From JAKFWF01 sp031429105 (lineage in GTDB: Bacteria; Pseudomonadota; Alphaproteobacteria; Rhizobiales; Hyphomicrobiaceae), in NCBI GenBank assembly GCA_031429105.1, contig JANOYV010000090.1, positions 1-64,000 of the forward strand: a stretch of DNA of 64,000 nt. The letters are read 5' to 3'. A program made the position numbers and the translations under genes. Shown piece by piece: positions 17,656 through 26,612 of the stretch; within the stretch, counting starts at the first letter, position 1, and each line of letters opens with the position of its first letter. The notes beneath the pieces were generated by a model that did no database searches, was not told the DNA's origin, and worked only from the letters and a program-made list of their open reading frames with translations.

Positions 17656-19134
17656 CTACTCGTCTTGATCCGCGCGCCGTTCATCCATTCCTGGTGCCAA
17701 TTGCGTTTCCTGACGACCGTCAGCGTGCGTAATTGAAAGGCCAAACCACTTCCGACGAACTTCCTGATAGTGCGCTTCAGGGTCGTAAACATCATTGCCC
17801 AACGCCAGTCCTTCAGCGTTGAGGCGACCGATGCTCGACAACAACGTGTATGCCGCGACCACCAGATCACGACGGGTTGTGACGAGTTGAGCTTCGGCCG
17901 AGAGCAGTTCTTGCTCAGCATTGAGCACGTCGAGCAACGTGCGTTGTCCAACTTTTTCTTCCTCGCGCACGCCTTCAAGGGCCACGCGATTAGCCTCGAC
18001 CTGAACCGTATCCGATTTCAGCTGTGCGCGGGCCGATGTCACCCGTGACCATGCCGATGTCGCACCGGCTTGGCTTTCGGCACGCGCCTGCTCGATCTCC
18101 TGGATGCGCGACACGTGCGTATGCTTTGCTTGGCGCACGCGCGCCTGGGTCTCGCCACCTTGGTATAGCGGAACGTTAACGCGACCAGTGATGCTCATCG
18201 TCTCTTGTTCGCTCACAAACTTCGACGTTTCGTTGCGATGCTGATAGCTCGCCTCAAGCCGGACGTCAGGCAGCAATTCGCCCCAGATCTTGTCCACGGC
18301 ATGTCGTGCCGCCTGCTCGCGATATTGGGCTGAGACGACATTGGGGCTCTCGCGTTCGGCGATACGAACGGCTTCATCCACGGTCTTCGGCATTGTCGGA
18401 AGCCGCGTTGATGGGTCTGTCAATTGACCAGCTGCATGACCAACGACGCGCTGATAGGTGGCCCGACTGGAGCGAAGATTGGCCTTCGCGCCATCGAGCG
18501 CCGATACCGCCTTAGCGCGACGGGCGCGCGCTTGGGCGACATCGGTTTTAGTTACTTCCCGCACCGATCGGCGGGTTTCGGCTGCATTCAAATCTGTCGT
18601 CAGCACCACGACGTGGTTTTCGGCGAGCCGGACGAGCGCCAGATCGCGGACCACATCGACGTAGGCCGTAACAGCGTCGAGCAGCGTGGTACTTTCAACT
18701 TGCCGCAGATTTTCACGGCCAGCCCGCACAATGGCTTCCGCTTCCCGCACCGTGTTGACGGTTCTGAAGCCGGTAAACACCTGTTGCGTCACGTTCAAGC
18801 CATAGCCCGTTGGCTTCGTATCGCCGGCACTGGTCGTCACAGGCTTGCTGGTCAACGATTGCGCGCCGACGTCGGCAGTACCCTGAACCGTGGGCAACCA
18901 GCCTGAACGCGCGCGCGGCACTTCCTCATCGGTCGCCCTGAGGCGGGCGCGTTCGGCGTCGATCTTTGGATTGGTCCGATACGTGTTGTCGAGCGCTTGG
19001 CGTAGACTTTCAGCCTGCGCCGACGTCGCTCCAATCATCGAGCCCGCAACCGCGAACAACGCGATCAAGGAAATTGCAAGCACTGGCGCACGGTATCGCC
19101 GTACCCAGCGCTCCTGATCGACAACCCGCACCAT
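17656..19134 (-). CDS. tolC: TolC-family outer membrane channel, paralog 2
   Basis: Second TolC-type outer-membrane channel, 492 residues from the ATG at 19134, which is preceded by GGTGAG; a GTG at 19143 is possible. A signal peptide covers about the first 45 residues (ending AQAES). The motif order matches paralog 1: NPKIDAERARLRATDEEVP, FTGFRTVNTVREAEA, ATYQRVVG, AARHAVDKIWGELLP and KVGQRTLLDVLNAEQELL. The stop is only eight bases from that of the convergent spermidine-synthase-like gene. Partner genes for an efflux or secretion system are not adjacent. Confidence 0.92.
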   Translation of the reverse strand: MVRVVDQERWVRRYRAPVLAISLIALFAVAGSMIGATSAQAESLRQALDNTYRTNPKIDAERARLRATDEEVPRARSGWLPTVQGTADVGAQSLTSKPVTTSAGDTKPTGYGLNVTQQVFTGFRTVNTVREAEAIVRAGRENLRQVESTTLLDAVTAYVDVVRDLALVRLAENHVVVLTTDLNAAETRRSVREVTKTDVAQARARRAKAVSALDGAKANLRSSRATYQRVVGHAAGQLTDPSTRLPTMPKTVDEAVRIAERESPNVVSAQYREQAARHAVDKIWGELLPDVRLEASYQHRNETSKFVSEQETMSITGRVNVPLYQGGETQARVRQAKHTHVSRIQEIEQARAESQAGATSAWSRVTSARAQLKSDTVQVEANRVALEGVREEEKVGQRTLLDVLNAEQELLSAEAQLVTTRRDLVVAAYTLLSSIGRLNAEGLALGNDVYDPEAHYQEVRRKWFGLSITHADGRQETQLAPGMDERRADQDE

Positions 19135-19377
19135 TGATCTCACCCGTGTTCACAAGGCGCAGACCAGCAATTGCCGATCACCGCGCCAACGCGTCCTCTG
19201 CGCACGCCTCGACCGTGATCGAGATGTGCTCAGGGCGGATTGGCTGCTGATTCGCTAAATGAAAGGTAAAGCCTGACGCCAAGCCCCGTTTGACGTGCGG
19301 CCACGAAGGCCTTGTGTTCGCTGGCAGAGCGCGCCACTTACGCGAGGGTACTTGGAAAGTTCGAGGAGCACTGGTTC

Positions 19378-20850
19378 GTGGCGGCATCCGGTTTGCCAAA
19401 CATTGCCGGTACGGCGCGCGATGCAGTGCGCAACACCGCCGCGTATTTGGCCGAGGTCAACACTCCGACTATCCGATTGGGCGTGACCGGACTATCGCGC
19501 GCAGGCAAGACCGTGTTCATTGCAGCGATGGTGCGCAACCTTATCGAGGGCGGTCGCCTGCCGTTCTTCGGGCCCTACGCACAAGGTCGCATCACGCGCG
19601 CCTACCTCGAGCCGCAACCGGATGATGCGGTGCCGAGGTTCGACTACGAAGGCCATTTGGTAGCAATTGGCGGCGCACCGCCGATCTGGCCGCAAAGCAC
19701 GTCTCGCGTGTCACAACTGCGGGTCACGCTGGAATATTCGCCAACTGGCTCGTTGCGTCGTTTGCTCGGCCGGGCGCTGGGCAACAACAAGTTGCATATC
19801 GACATCGTTGATTATCCTGGCGAGTGGCTGCTGGATTTGGCGCTTTTGGAGCAAACCTACGCCGACTGGTCGAACGCGTCGATCGAGGCTGCCAGACGTC
19901 CAGAGCGGTTGTCGGCGGCGGCACGATGGCTCGCGCACCTGGCAACGCTTGATGGCACAGCGTCCGCCAGTGAACCTGTTGCCTTCGAAGCGACGCGCAT
20001 CTTCACCGATTATTTGAAGGGCGCACGGGCAACCAACGCTGTTGCAACTTTGGGTCCAGGCCGCTTTTTGCTGCCGGGCGAACTCGCGGGCTCTCCCCTT
20101 TTAACGTTCGTGCCGCTGCTGCCCGGGGCCGCCGAAGCCCCTACGCGCGGCAGTCTGGCCGCAATGATGCAGCGCCGGTTCGAAAGCTACAAAGCACAAG
20201 TCGTGCGTCCTTTTTTCGTCAACCACTTCAGCCGACTCGACCGCCAGATCGTGCTCGTTGACGCGCTCTCGGCGATCGATGCTGGACCAGCCGCGGTCGT
20301 AGATCTGACGACCGCACTTACCGGCGCTTTGAATGCATTCCGCCCCGGCGCATCCTCCTGGCTGTCGCGGATCGTCGCGCCGCGCATAGACCGCATTTTA
20401 TTTGCCGCAACGAAGGCGGATCACCTACCCAGAGCCAGCCATGATCGTCTTGAGGCAGCGCTCGGCCTCGTAACAACCAGAGCGATCGTGCACGCGCGGT
20501 TCGCCGGCTGCGAGGTGAAGGTACTGGCGCTCTCGGCCCTGCGCGCGACCCGCGAGACAGAGGTTCGCCAGAATGGCGAGTTATTGCCGTGCATCGCTGG
20601 CGTACCATTGCCGGGTGAAGTCTTCGAGGGGCGAACGTTTGATGGCACCAAGGAAGCCGTATTCTTTCCAGGCGATCTGCCCAATGACCCGGCCACCGCG
20701 CTCGCTCATGGTCGGGGGGCGGATGTGCGCATCATCAAGTTTCGACCACCCCGCATTGCAGCCAGCCCGCACGCCGTCACGCCACCGGAATGGCCGCACA
20801 TCAGGCTCGACCGTGCACTCGATTTCTTGATCGGAGACCGGCTCGCATGA
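19378..20850 (+). CDS. YcjX-family GTPase-like protein (DUF463)
   Basis: YcjX-like P-loop protein, about 490 residues. The Walker A is GLSRAGKT at about residues 38-45, followed by VDYPGEWLLDLALLEQTY, GPGRFLLPGELAGSPLL, DRQIVLVDAL and a C-terminal HIRLDRALDFLIGDRL, all matching E. coli YcjX in order. I chose GTG at 19378, preceded by GAGGAG, because the family begins about 35 residues before the P-loop; a TTG at 19312 would add 22 residues. The stop overlaps the start of the YcjF gene (ATGA), a conserved pair. In Enterobacteria the pair belongs to an envelope stress regulon; here only the coupling is visible and the cellular role is unknown. Confidence 0.9.
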   Translation: MAASGLPNIAGTARDAVRNTAAYLAEVNTPTIRLGVTGLSRAGKTVFIAAMVRNLIEGGRLPFFGPYAQGRITRAYLEPQPDDAVPRFDYEGHLVAIGGAPPIWPQSTSRVSQLRVTLEYSPTGSLRRLLGRALGNNKLHIDIVDYPGEWLLDLALLEQTYADWSNASIEAARRPERLSAAARWLAHLATLDGTASASEPVAFEATRIFTDYLKGARATNAVATLGPGRFLLPGELAGSPLLTFVPLLPGAAEAPTRGSLAAMMQRRFESYKAQVVRPFFVNHFSRLDRQIVLVDALSAIDAGPAAVVDLTTALTGALNAFRPGASSWLSRIVAPRIDRILFAATKADHLPRASHDRLEAALGLVTTRAIVHARFAGCEVKVLALSALRATRETEVRQNGELLPCIAGVPLPGEVFEGRTFDGTKEAVFFPGDLPNDPATALAHGRGADVRIIKFRPPRIAASPHAVTPPEWPHIRLDRALDFLIGDRLA

Positions 20851-21881
20851 GTGACGCCATACCCCCCAGACGGCCGCGCGTATTTGAGCCCGACGATCCG
20901 TCGATCATCCCTGCACCCGCAGAACCGGCAGATGACCGCAGTGCCGCGCCGCCGTCACGACCAGGCGCTTTTTCCGGGCCGGGCCGGGCCGATCTTGCAC
21001 GCGGATTTGCATGGGGATCGATGTTCGTCGCTGGCGCCTTGTCACTTGCTGGGCTCGCTGCCAGTTTGTCATTCGCCAACTTTGTGACGGTGGCCTTCCA
21101 GCGCGACGATTGGATCGGCTGGACGGCAGTCGGGTTGGCTGGGGTTGTCGCGTTGGCTGGCATGGTGATACTCGGTCGGGAGTTGGTCGGATACTGGCGA
21201 CTGCGACGCTTGGGCGAACTGCGCAAAACCGCTGATCGTGTGCTGCTTAAGCCCGATCTGAAAGCGGAAGCGGACATTGCACAACGCTTGATCCAGTTGC
21301 TTGATGGGCGACCTCAAATGACTTGGTCGCTCGCCCGCTTCCGTGAGCACCGCCGTGATGTGCACGACCCAGGCGATCTCTTAGCATTGGCTGATCGGGA
21401 ACTTATCGCCCCGATCGATAACGAGGCCCGACGACTGGTCATGAGCAGCTGCAAACGGGTTGCAGCCGTGACGGCGATGTCGCCCTGGGCGTTGATCGCG
21501 TTTGGCTTCGTGACAGTTGAGAGTTTGCGAATGATGCGCAAGCTTGCCTCTCTCTATGGGGGACGGCCGGGCTTTCTGGGTACGGTCAAACTTGCGCGGG
21601 TTGTGGTTGGCAACTTGATTGCATCGGGTGGTGTCGCACTGACCGACGACCTGCTAGGCCAATTCATCGGTCAGGATGTCTTGCGTCGCCTATCCCGCCG
21701 ATTGGGCGAAGGGGCCTTCAACGGCGCCCTCGTTGCCCGTCTGGGCACCGCTGCCATCGAGGTTGCGCGCCCCTTGCCGTTTATCGAAACAACGCCGGTT
21801 CGCGCGCGCGATTTCGTAGCGGAGTTGTTTCGCAAAGGCCCACCGACGGCAGCGGAATCACCTAAAGATAAGCAATCATAG
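20847..21881 (+). CDS. YcjF/TIGR01620-family membrane protein (DUF697)
   Basis: Membrane protein of 344 residues, partner of YcjX. The N-terminal 50 residues are Pro-rich and probably disordered (EPDDPSIIPAPAEPAD). Two hydrophobic segments follow (about 60-80 and 95-115). The C-terminal half contains the DUF697 region (SPWALIAFGFVTVESLRMMRKLA, YGGRPGFLGTVKLARVV). The ATG at 20847 overlaps the stop of the YcjX gene by four bases, so translation is likely coupled. The stop is close to that of the convergent opgH gene. Function is unknown. Confidence 0.88.
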   Translation: MSDAIPPRRPRVFEPDDPSIIPAPAEPADDRSAAPPSRPGAFSGPGRADLARGFAWGSMFVAGALSLAGLAASLSFANFVTVAFQRDDWIGWTAVGLAGVVALAGMVILGRELVGYWRLRRLGELRKTADRVLLKPDLKAEADIAQRLIQLLDGRPQMTWSLARFREHRRDVHDPGDLLALADRELIAPIDNEARRLVMSSCKRVAAVTAMSPWALIAFGFVTVESLRMMRKLASLYGGRPGFLGTVKLARVVVGNLIASGGVALTDDLLGQFIGQDVLRRLSRRLGEGAFNGALVARLGTAAIEVARPLPFIETTPVRARDFVAELFRKGPPTAAESPKDKQS

Positions 21882-21885
21882 ACTT

Positions 21886-23793
21886 CTACGTCTGTGCGCC
21901 CGCCGCAAGCTTGCGCTCCCAGACCAGTGCAAGTTCGTCGACGCGCCGCAAAATCGCCGGCGGGTCGCGATCCTCCATTGTCGCAAGCAACCAGCTCAGG
22001 GTCGGTCCAGCCGTCCTGGCCGTGACCCAGCTCAGCCCCGCTGACAGCAACAATCCGAGCAGAATGGGGGCGGTCCATGCCATCAGGCTGTAGGACACGA
22101 CATAGCAGATCAAAGCCGCTGCAATCCCAAGCGCGATGTGCCAGCGATGAAACAACACCGCATCGGTGATACGCACCCGTCCGTCATCCCGGCGCTGCGC
22201 GCTCCAACCGGCGTCACGACCAACCAATATTTGGGCCACAGCAGACGTTTGGGTTACCATCAAGATTGGCGCGAACAGCATTGAATAGATGGTTTCCGTT
22301 GCGACGCCCGCGACCGCGCGCGCTGCCGCCATCGGGTGTGCCGCCCGCCGGGCCCGCTCAATCTCCAAAATGAGCCCGAGCACTTTGGGCAAAAGCACGA
22401 CGGCCATTGTTGCCATGAACAACCGAAAGGCAGCGCCCGGATCGATCACCGGCCAAATCGGGATCAACGATTTAGCATCACGAAAATAGCTGGGCACCAA
22501 CTGTTGACCCTGCAGCGCAAGGACCAGTCCAACGATCAACGATAGTGCCCAAATCGCCGATACGGCATAGGCACAAATCCCCATCCCAAGATGGATGCGC
22601 CCCATGGCCGTCAGACCAGGTTTCGTGACGATTGCAAGATGCTGCAGATTACCCTGCGCCCAGCGCCTGTCCCGAACCGCCAACTCAAGCAACCCGGGCG
22701 GCGCCCCCTCGTAGGAGCCTTGGATCGTCGGGGCCATGTGCACTTCCCACCCGGCGCGCTGCAACAAAACGGCCTCGACAAAATCATGGCTGAGGATGTT
22801 ACCGCCAAACGGTGCCTGGCCTGGCAACTCGGGCAAACCGGCTGCTGTCGCAAACGCTGCCGTTCGAATAATCGCGTTGTGGCCCCAATAGTTGCCCTGG
22901 TGGCGATGCCAAACGGCCAAGCCGACGGAAACGGCTGGACCATACGTGCCAGCCGCAAACTGCTGCAGCTTCTGGAACGTCGTGCGACCACCGGCTAGTT
23001 TCGGCACGGTCTGGATCAAGCCGACCCGGGGGCGCAGTTGCATGGCGCCTGCAAGCCGAACGAGCGTATCACCCGACATGACACTATCAGCATCGAGGAT
23101 AACGAACGTCTGATAAGCACCGCCAAAACGTTCAAGCCAAGCCTTGATGTTGCCAGCTTTTTTGGCCGTGTTTTGCGCCCGCCGCCGATAGTATACATTG
23201 GCATGATCGGTAAGGGCCTGGCTCAGTTGCCGGTACGCATCGGCTTCACTGGCGGCCGCTATCGCATCACGCGTATCGCTTAGAATAAAAACGTCGAAGC
23301 GGTCGCTCGCATCATGAGCGCTGAGGTCTTCAACGATGGCGTTGATACAGGCGGCGATTCGGGCAGGTGCCTCCTGGTAGACGGGAAACAGCAAAGCCGT
23401 GCGTGTGCCTGTGGCCAAGACCGCATTTGCCGCTGGCAACTCGATTGATGGATCGTGATCGCGTGCAAACAAGGGCAGAAATCCCATCGCTGCCGAAAGC
23501 GACCCAAACGCGATCCAGCTGAACGTCAACGTGGAAAAAATCAGAAATAGAAACTGGATCGGCGTCATCCTGACGAATGACAAAACAGAATAAAGTTCAA
23601 CTGCAAAGGCGACCGTCAGAAGGCTACCGCCAAACAGCAACGCGGCGCGCGGCACCCATAACCCCGGATCATCGCTGGAAGGGGCGACCTCGATTGAATG
23701 GTCGAAATTTTGGTCCGGGACTGGTAAAGCGCGCTCCGCTGGTAACCAGCAAGGTCCGATGTCACGCGGTTGCTCCGCCCCATCAGCGCTCAT
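21886..23793 (-). CDS. opgH: Glucans biosynthesis glucosyltransferase H
   Basis: Inner-membrane family 2 glucosyltransferase that polymerises the backbone of osmoregulated periplasmic glucans. About 635 residues from the ATG at 23793. Hydrophobic segments lie near residues 45-100, then a cytoplasmic GT2 domain with FILSDTRDA, FVILDADSVMSGD and the product-binding RDRRWAQGNL motif, then at least four C-terminal membrane segments. The ATG overlaps the opgG stop (ATGA), so the two are translationally coupled; an in-frame start 26 codons upstream would lie inside opgG. It is shorter than the 850-residue E. coli OpgH, lacking part of the N-terminal cytoplasmic region, as in many alphaproteobacteria. 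Confidence 0.93.
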   Translation of the reverse strand: MSADGAEQPRDIGPCWLPAERALPVPDQNFDHSIEVAPSSDDPGLWVPRAALLFGGSLLTVAFAVELYSVLSFVRMTPIQFLFLIFSTLTFSWIAFGSLSAAMGFLPLFARDHDPSIELPAANAVLATGTRTALLFPVYQEAPARIAACINAIVEDLSAHDASDRFDVFILSDTRDAIAAASEADAYRQLSQALTDHANVYYRRRAQNTAKKAGNIKAWLERFGGAYQTFVILDADSVMSGDTLVRLAGAMQLRPRVGLIQTVPKLAGGRTTFQKLQQFAAGTYGPAVSVGLAVWHRHQGNYWGHNAIIRTAAFATAAGLPELPGQAPFGGNILSHDFVEAVLLQRAGWEVHMAPTIQGSYEGAPPGLLELAVRDRRWAQGNLQHLAIVTKPGLTAMGRIHLGMGICAYAVSAIWALSLIVGLVLALQGQQLVPSYFRDAKSLIPIWPVIDPGAAFRLFMATMAVVLLPKVLGLILEIERARRAAHPMAAARAVAGVATETIYSMLFAPILMVTQTSAVAQILVGRDAGWSAQRRDDGRVRITDAVLFHRWHIALGIAAALICYVVSYSLMAWTAPILLGLLLSAGLSWVTARTAGPTLSWLLATMEDRDPPAILRRVDELALVWERKLAAGAQT

Positions 23794-25349
23794 GCCTTGG
23801 TCCAACGGTAGAGCCAACTTTCGGAAATCGGTTGTTCGTTCATGCGCAGGAACAATCGAAGCTCGACCCATTCGGAGGCTGCAGGTTGCAATTCAAACGT
23901 GCATCGCAGACCGCCGATATCGCCATGTCGCTGCACCAGCACATTGGTGACTGTGGCCCCACCACTTGCGCTAATGTCAGCCACCGGCAGGTCCTTTAAG
24001 TCCTTGACCCCAGGTCCGTCAAAGTCGATCGAAAAAACGACCGCACCCTTGCGGGTGAGCCCAACCCGTGTCTTGCGGACGCGCCCACCCGTCCATGCCA
24101 CCGGCACGGCGTCGCCCCAATGGAGGCGATAGGCCAGTTTGTAGGGCTTTTCTGCTTCGATCGGCTTCGTCGGTCGCCAAAACACGGTAATATTGTCGTG
24201 GATTTCGTCTTCAGCTGGGATTTCGAAGAGTTCAACCGCCCCATCTCCCCACGCGCCCTTCGGCTCGACCCAAACCGTGGGACGGCGCTCAAAGCGGCCA
24301 TCCAAGTCCTCGAAGTTGTTGAAGCTGCGATCACGCTGGCTTAGGCCAAAGCCTTTCGGGTCTCGATCAACGAACGCGCTGGTTTGCAGTTTGCGCGGGT
24401 TGGTCAGTGGCCGCCACAAGCGCTCACCCTTGCCATTGAGAATGGCGAGCCCCTCACTATCGTGCACGGACGGACGCAAATCGTTGCCGTTCCGACGCGA
24501 AGCCGACCCGTGCAGGAACATGCTCGTCAGCGGCGCAAGCCCCAAGAATTGAATTTCGCGCCGAGGGAACAGCGTCAACTCCACGTCGATCACCGTGGTT
24601 GTTCCAGGCCCGATGACAAAACGATAAGCGCCCGTTGTCGACGGCGAGTCGAGCAAAGCCTGCACAACGATTTCTGTTGCTCCAGGCTTTGGCTTTTCAA
24701 TCCAAAACGCGCGAAACAGCGGTACTTCTTCGCCGCCCGGCCGACCTGTGTTGACAGCTAATCCGCGCGCCGACAAACCGTAGCTTTGCCCCCGACCGAC
24801 GCTGCGAAAGAAACTCGCGCCTTGGAAGACTGCGTATTCGTCGAAGAAGTCTGATCGATTGATCGGGCCATGCACTCTGAAACCGGAAAAAGCAAACGGT
24901 GCTCCCTGGGGCGCATTGGGGATTTGACCACCGACTGTGAAGAGAGTGCCGTCCGCCTTCAAAGCGCGCGCCCGCCCGCCTTCGACGACAAAAATATCGA
25001 CCGGCGCATCGTAAAGCCAGCCATAAGCGAATAACTGCAATTCCGCATCGAGTTTCTCGCCGCGCCACAAGCCTTGATCGGCCCTGAAGCGAATATCGCG
25101 GTACTGTTCGGCTGAAAGTTTGCTGAAAGGCTCTGGAACATCCACTTTTGGCTTCTGGAATGGGCGAACCGCCAGCGCTTGCGCCAGCTTGCCAACATGG
25201 TCAGGACTCAACACATCGCCCGTGTCAGTGCTCGTGCCTTGCGCATGCGCCGAAGCAAGCCCCCCCAACATATCCAGCGTCGCCTGCAACAGCATCGTTG
25301 AAGCCCCAGCCCCCACGACCGACCGCCGACTTAACCGCTTCCCTGACAT
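23790..25349 (-). CDS. opgG: Periplasmic glucan biosynthesis protein (OpgG/OpgD family)
   Basis: Periplasmic protein needed for synthesis or branching of osmoregulated glucans. The 519-residue product has the MdoG domain with FRADQGLWRGEKLDAELQLFAYGW, FGLSQRDRSFNNFEDLDGRFERRPTVWVEP and DNITVFWRP, all typical. The N-terminus carries a twin-arginine pattern (RLSRRSVVG) before a hydrophobic stretch ending in SAHAQG, which suggests Tat export as in OpgD; sequence alone does not separate OpgG from OpgD. It is the first gene of the opgG-opgH pair, with ATG at 25349. Confidence 0.92.
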   Translation of the reverse strand: MSGKRLSRRSVVGAGASTMLLQATLDMLGGLASAHAQGTSTDTGDVLSPDHVGKLAQALAVRPFQKPKVDVPEPFSKLSAEQYRDIRFRADQGLWRGEKLDAELQLFAYGWLYDAPVDIFVVEGGRARALKADGTLFTVGGQIPNAPQGAPFAFSGFRVHGPINRSDFFDEYAVFQGASFFRSVGRGQSYGLSARGLAVNTGRPGGEEVPLFRAFWIEKPKPGATEIVVQALLDSPSTTGAYRFVIGPGTTTVIDVELTLFPRREIQFLGLAPLTSMFLHGSASRRNGNDLRPSVHDSEGLAILNGKGERLWRPLTNPRKLQTSAFVDRDPKGFGLSQRDRSFNNFEDLDGRFERRPTVWVEPKGAWGDGAVELFEIPAEDEIHDNITVFWRPTKPIEAEKPYKLAYRLHWGDAVPVAWTGGRVRKTRVGLTRKGAVVFSIDFDGPGVKDLKDLPVADISASGGATVTNVLVQRHGDIGGLRCTFELQPAASEWVELRLFLRMNEQPISESWLYRWTKA

Positions 25350-25604
25350 CGCGTTCTAACCAAGCTTCCGATTCAACAATAATGCAGCGGTCGCTGCGGC
25401 ATTCTTCCGACTCACTGTCCCCGCCGCGCAGCTCTACAGGGCAGCCAGTGCCAGAATTGCGGCACCGCAGCAAACTAAGCGATGCAGTCCGATCACAGCT
25501 GGATAACTGCAACAATCCCCGGCCTTGCGGTTCGGTTGCTGCGATATAGAGTCAACGCGACCACCGCAACGAGTAATCCAGCTAGTGTAAAGGTGTGCAC
25601 CATT

Positions 25605-26027
25605 ATGCCCATTCAGGAACAGACGATGATCGACGCGATCATGCACTTGCGTGGTCAGATTGACTTCCTCTGGCAGTTCTTTGTCACTGTGCAATTGGCA
25701 TTGTTCGCGCTGATTTTCATATATGACGAAGCAGTTGACAGCCTCAACGGTTTGGCCCGGGTGCTCGCCTTGTTCGGGCTCGGAATGTTCAGCTGGATCA
25801 ATGGGAACGCGTTACGTGGCGCCTACCGGTTGATTGCCGCAGTTCATGAGCAATACAAGTTCGACTATGGCCAGGTCGGCCGCTTCAAGCCGGCCTTCCA
25901 ACAAGCATTCGTTGACGCAAATTACGCGGGTCGCGATGAAATGGTTCTCTTAACCCACAGCGTGGCCTTTGCGGTCGTTGCCTTGGCGCTCTTGTTTCCA
26001 AGTTTCATTCAGCATCGGCGGCACTGA
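25605..26027 (+). CDS. Small membrane protein of unknown function
   Basis: From the ATG at 25605 (MPIQEQTMIDAIMHLR) the protein is 140 residues. It has three hydrophobic segments: about residues 20-38, 46-62 and 115-133 (VAFAVVALALLFPSF). The region between segments two and three is soluble, rich in Gln and aromatic residues. I do not recognise a family. An open frame continues upstream to 25482, but the extra 41 residues look non-coding. It precedes a 295-base gap leading to the LuxR-type gene and is divergent from opgG. Confidence 0.6.
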   Translation: MPIQEQTMIDAIMHLRGQIDFLWQFFVTVQLALFALIFIYDEAVDSLNGLARVLALFGLGMFSWINGNALRGAYRLIAAVHEQYKFDYGQVGRFKPAFQQAFVDANYAGRDEMVLLTHSVAFAVVALALLFPSFIQHRRH

Positions 26028-26322
26028 TCCGGTTGCGACAATTTGCTACACTTGGATTCGGACCTTAGGTTCTGCAGTCGGAATTTTTCGCATCGCGTTT
26101 TTTGAACCGCGTTTTATTTCAACTCTGGTTAATGATCGAAATTGCATACCCAATTGCCAACAAAGCTCCACAGCGTGCCAGAACAAGCACGGAATATAGT
26201 GTGGCTAAACTTGATTGAACGAACAATACTGCGTTCGGGGGCATCGTTGATGTGCAGATCGTGCAGCAAAACCCAATTTGATCGGCGTCAACAATTTGCA
26301 GATTGTGTGATTGGAGGGGGGC

Positions 26323-26538
26323 GTGAATCTAACTCCACGGGAGATCGAAGTCCTCAGATGGATCGCGACTGGTAAATCAGATTGGCAGATTGGCCAAATC
26401 CTGAGCATTTCAGACAAAACAGTGAATTTTCATGTCGAAAACATGAAGCGGAAGTTGGGCGTCGCCACCCGCATTCAAGTGGTGGTCCAGGCCGTCCACG
26501 AAGGTAAGATCTACCCGGACCCAAATACTGCAGCGTGA
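26323..26538 (+). CDS. Stand-alone LuxR-type helix-turn-helix protein
   Basis: A 71-residue protein that is essentially only a LuxR/GerE DNA-binding domain: LTPREIEVLRWIATGKSDWQIG at the start and SISDKTVNFHVENMKRKLGV as the recognition helix region. The GTG at 26323 is preceded by GGAGGGG at good spacing; a TTG at 26311 is the alternative. A TGA lies directly upstream in frame, so no N-terminal autoinducer or receiver domain is fused. The C-terminal residues resemble quorum-sensing LuxR proteins (TRIQVVVQAV). It could act as a partner or competitor of a full-length regulator elsewhere. The VWA gene follows closely downstream. Confidence 0.85.
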   Translation: MNLTPREIEVLRWIATGKSDWQIGQILSISDKTVNFHVENMKRKLGVATRIQVVVQAVHEGKIYPDPNTAA

Positions 26539-26612
26539 GTGGTGTTTTTGCTCCCTTCGCCGTGGTACGGAATGATCCGCCTCGAACGAACCATCGATCC
26601 GCCTGGAACGAA

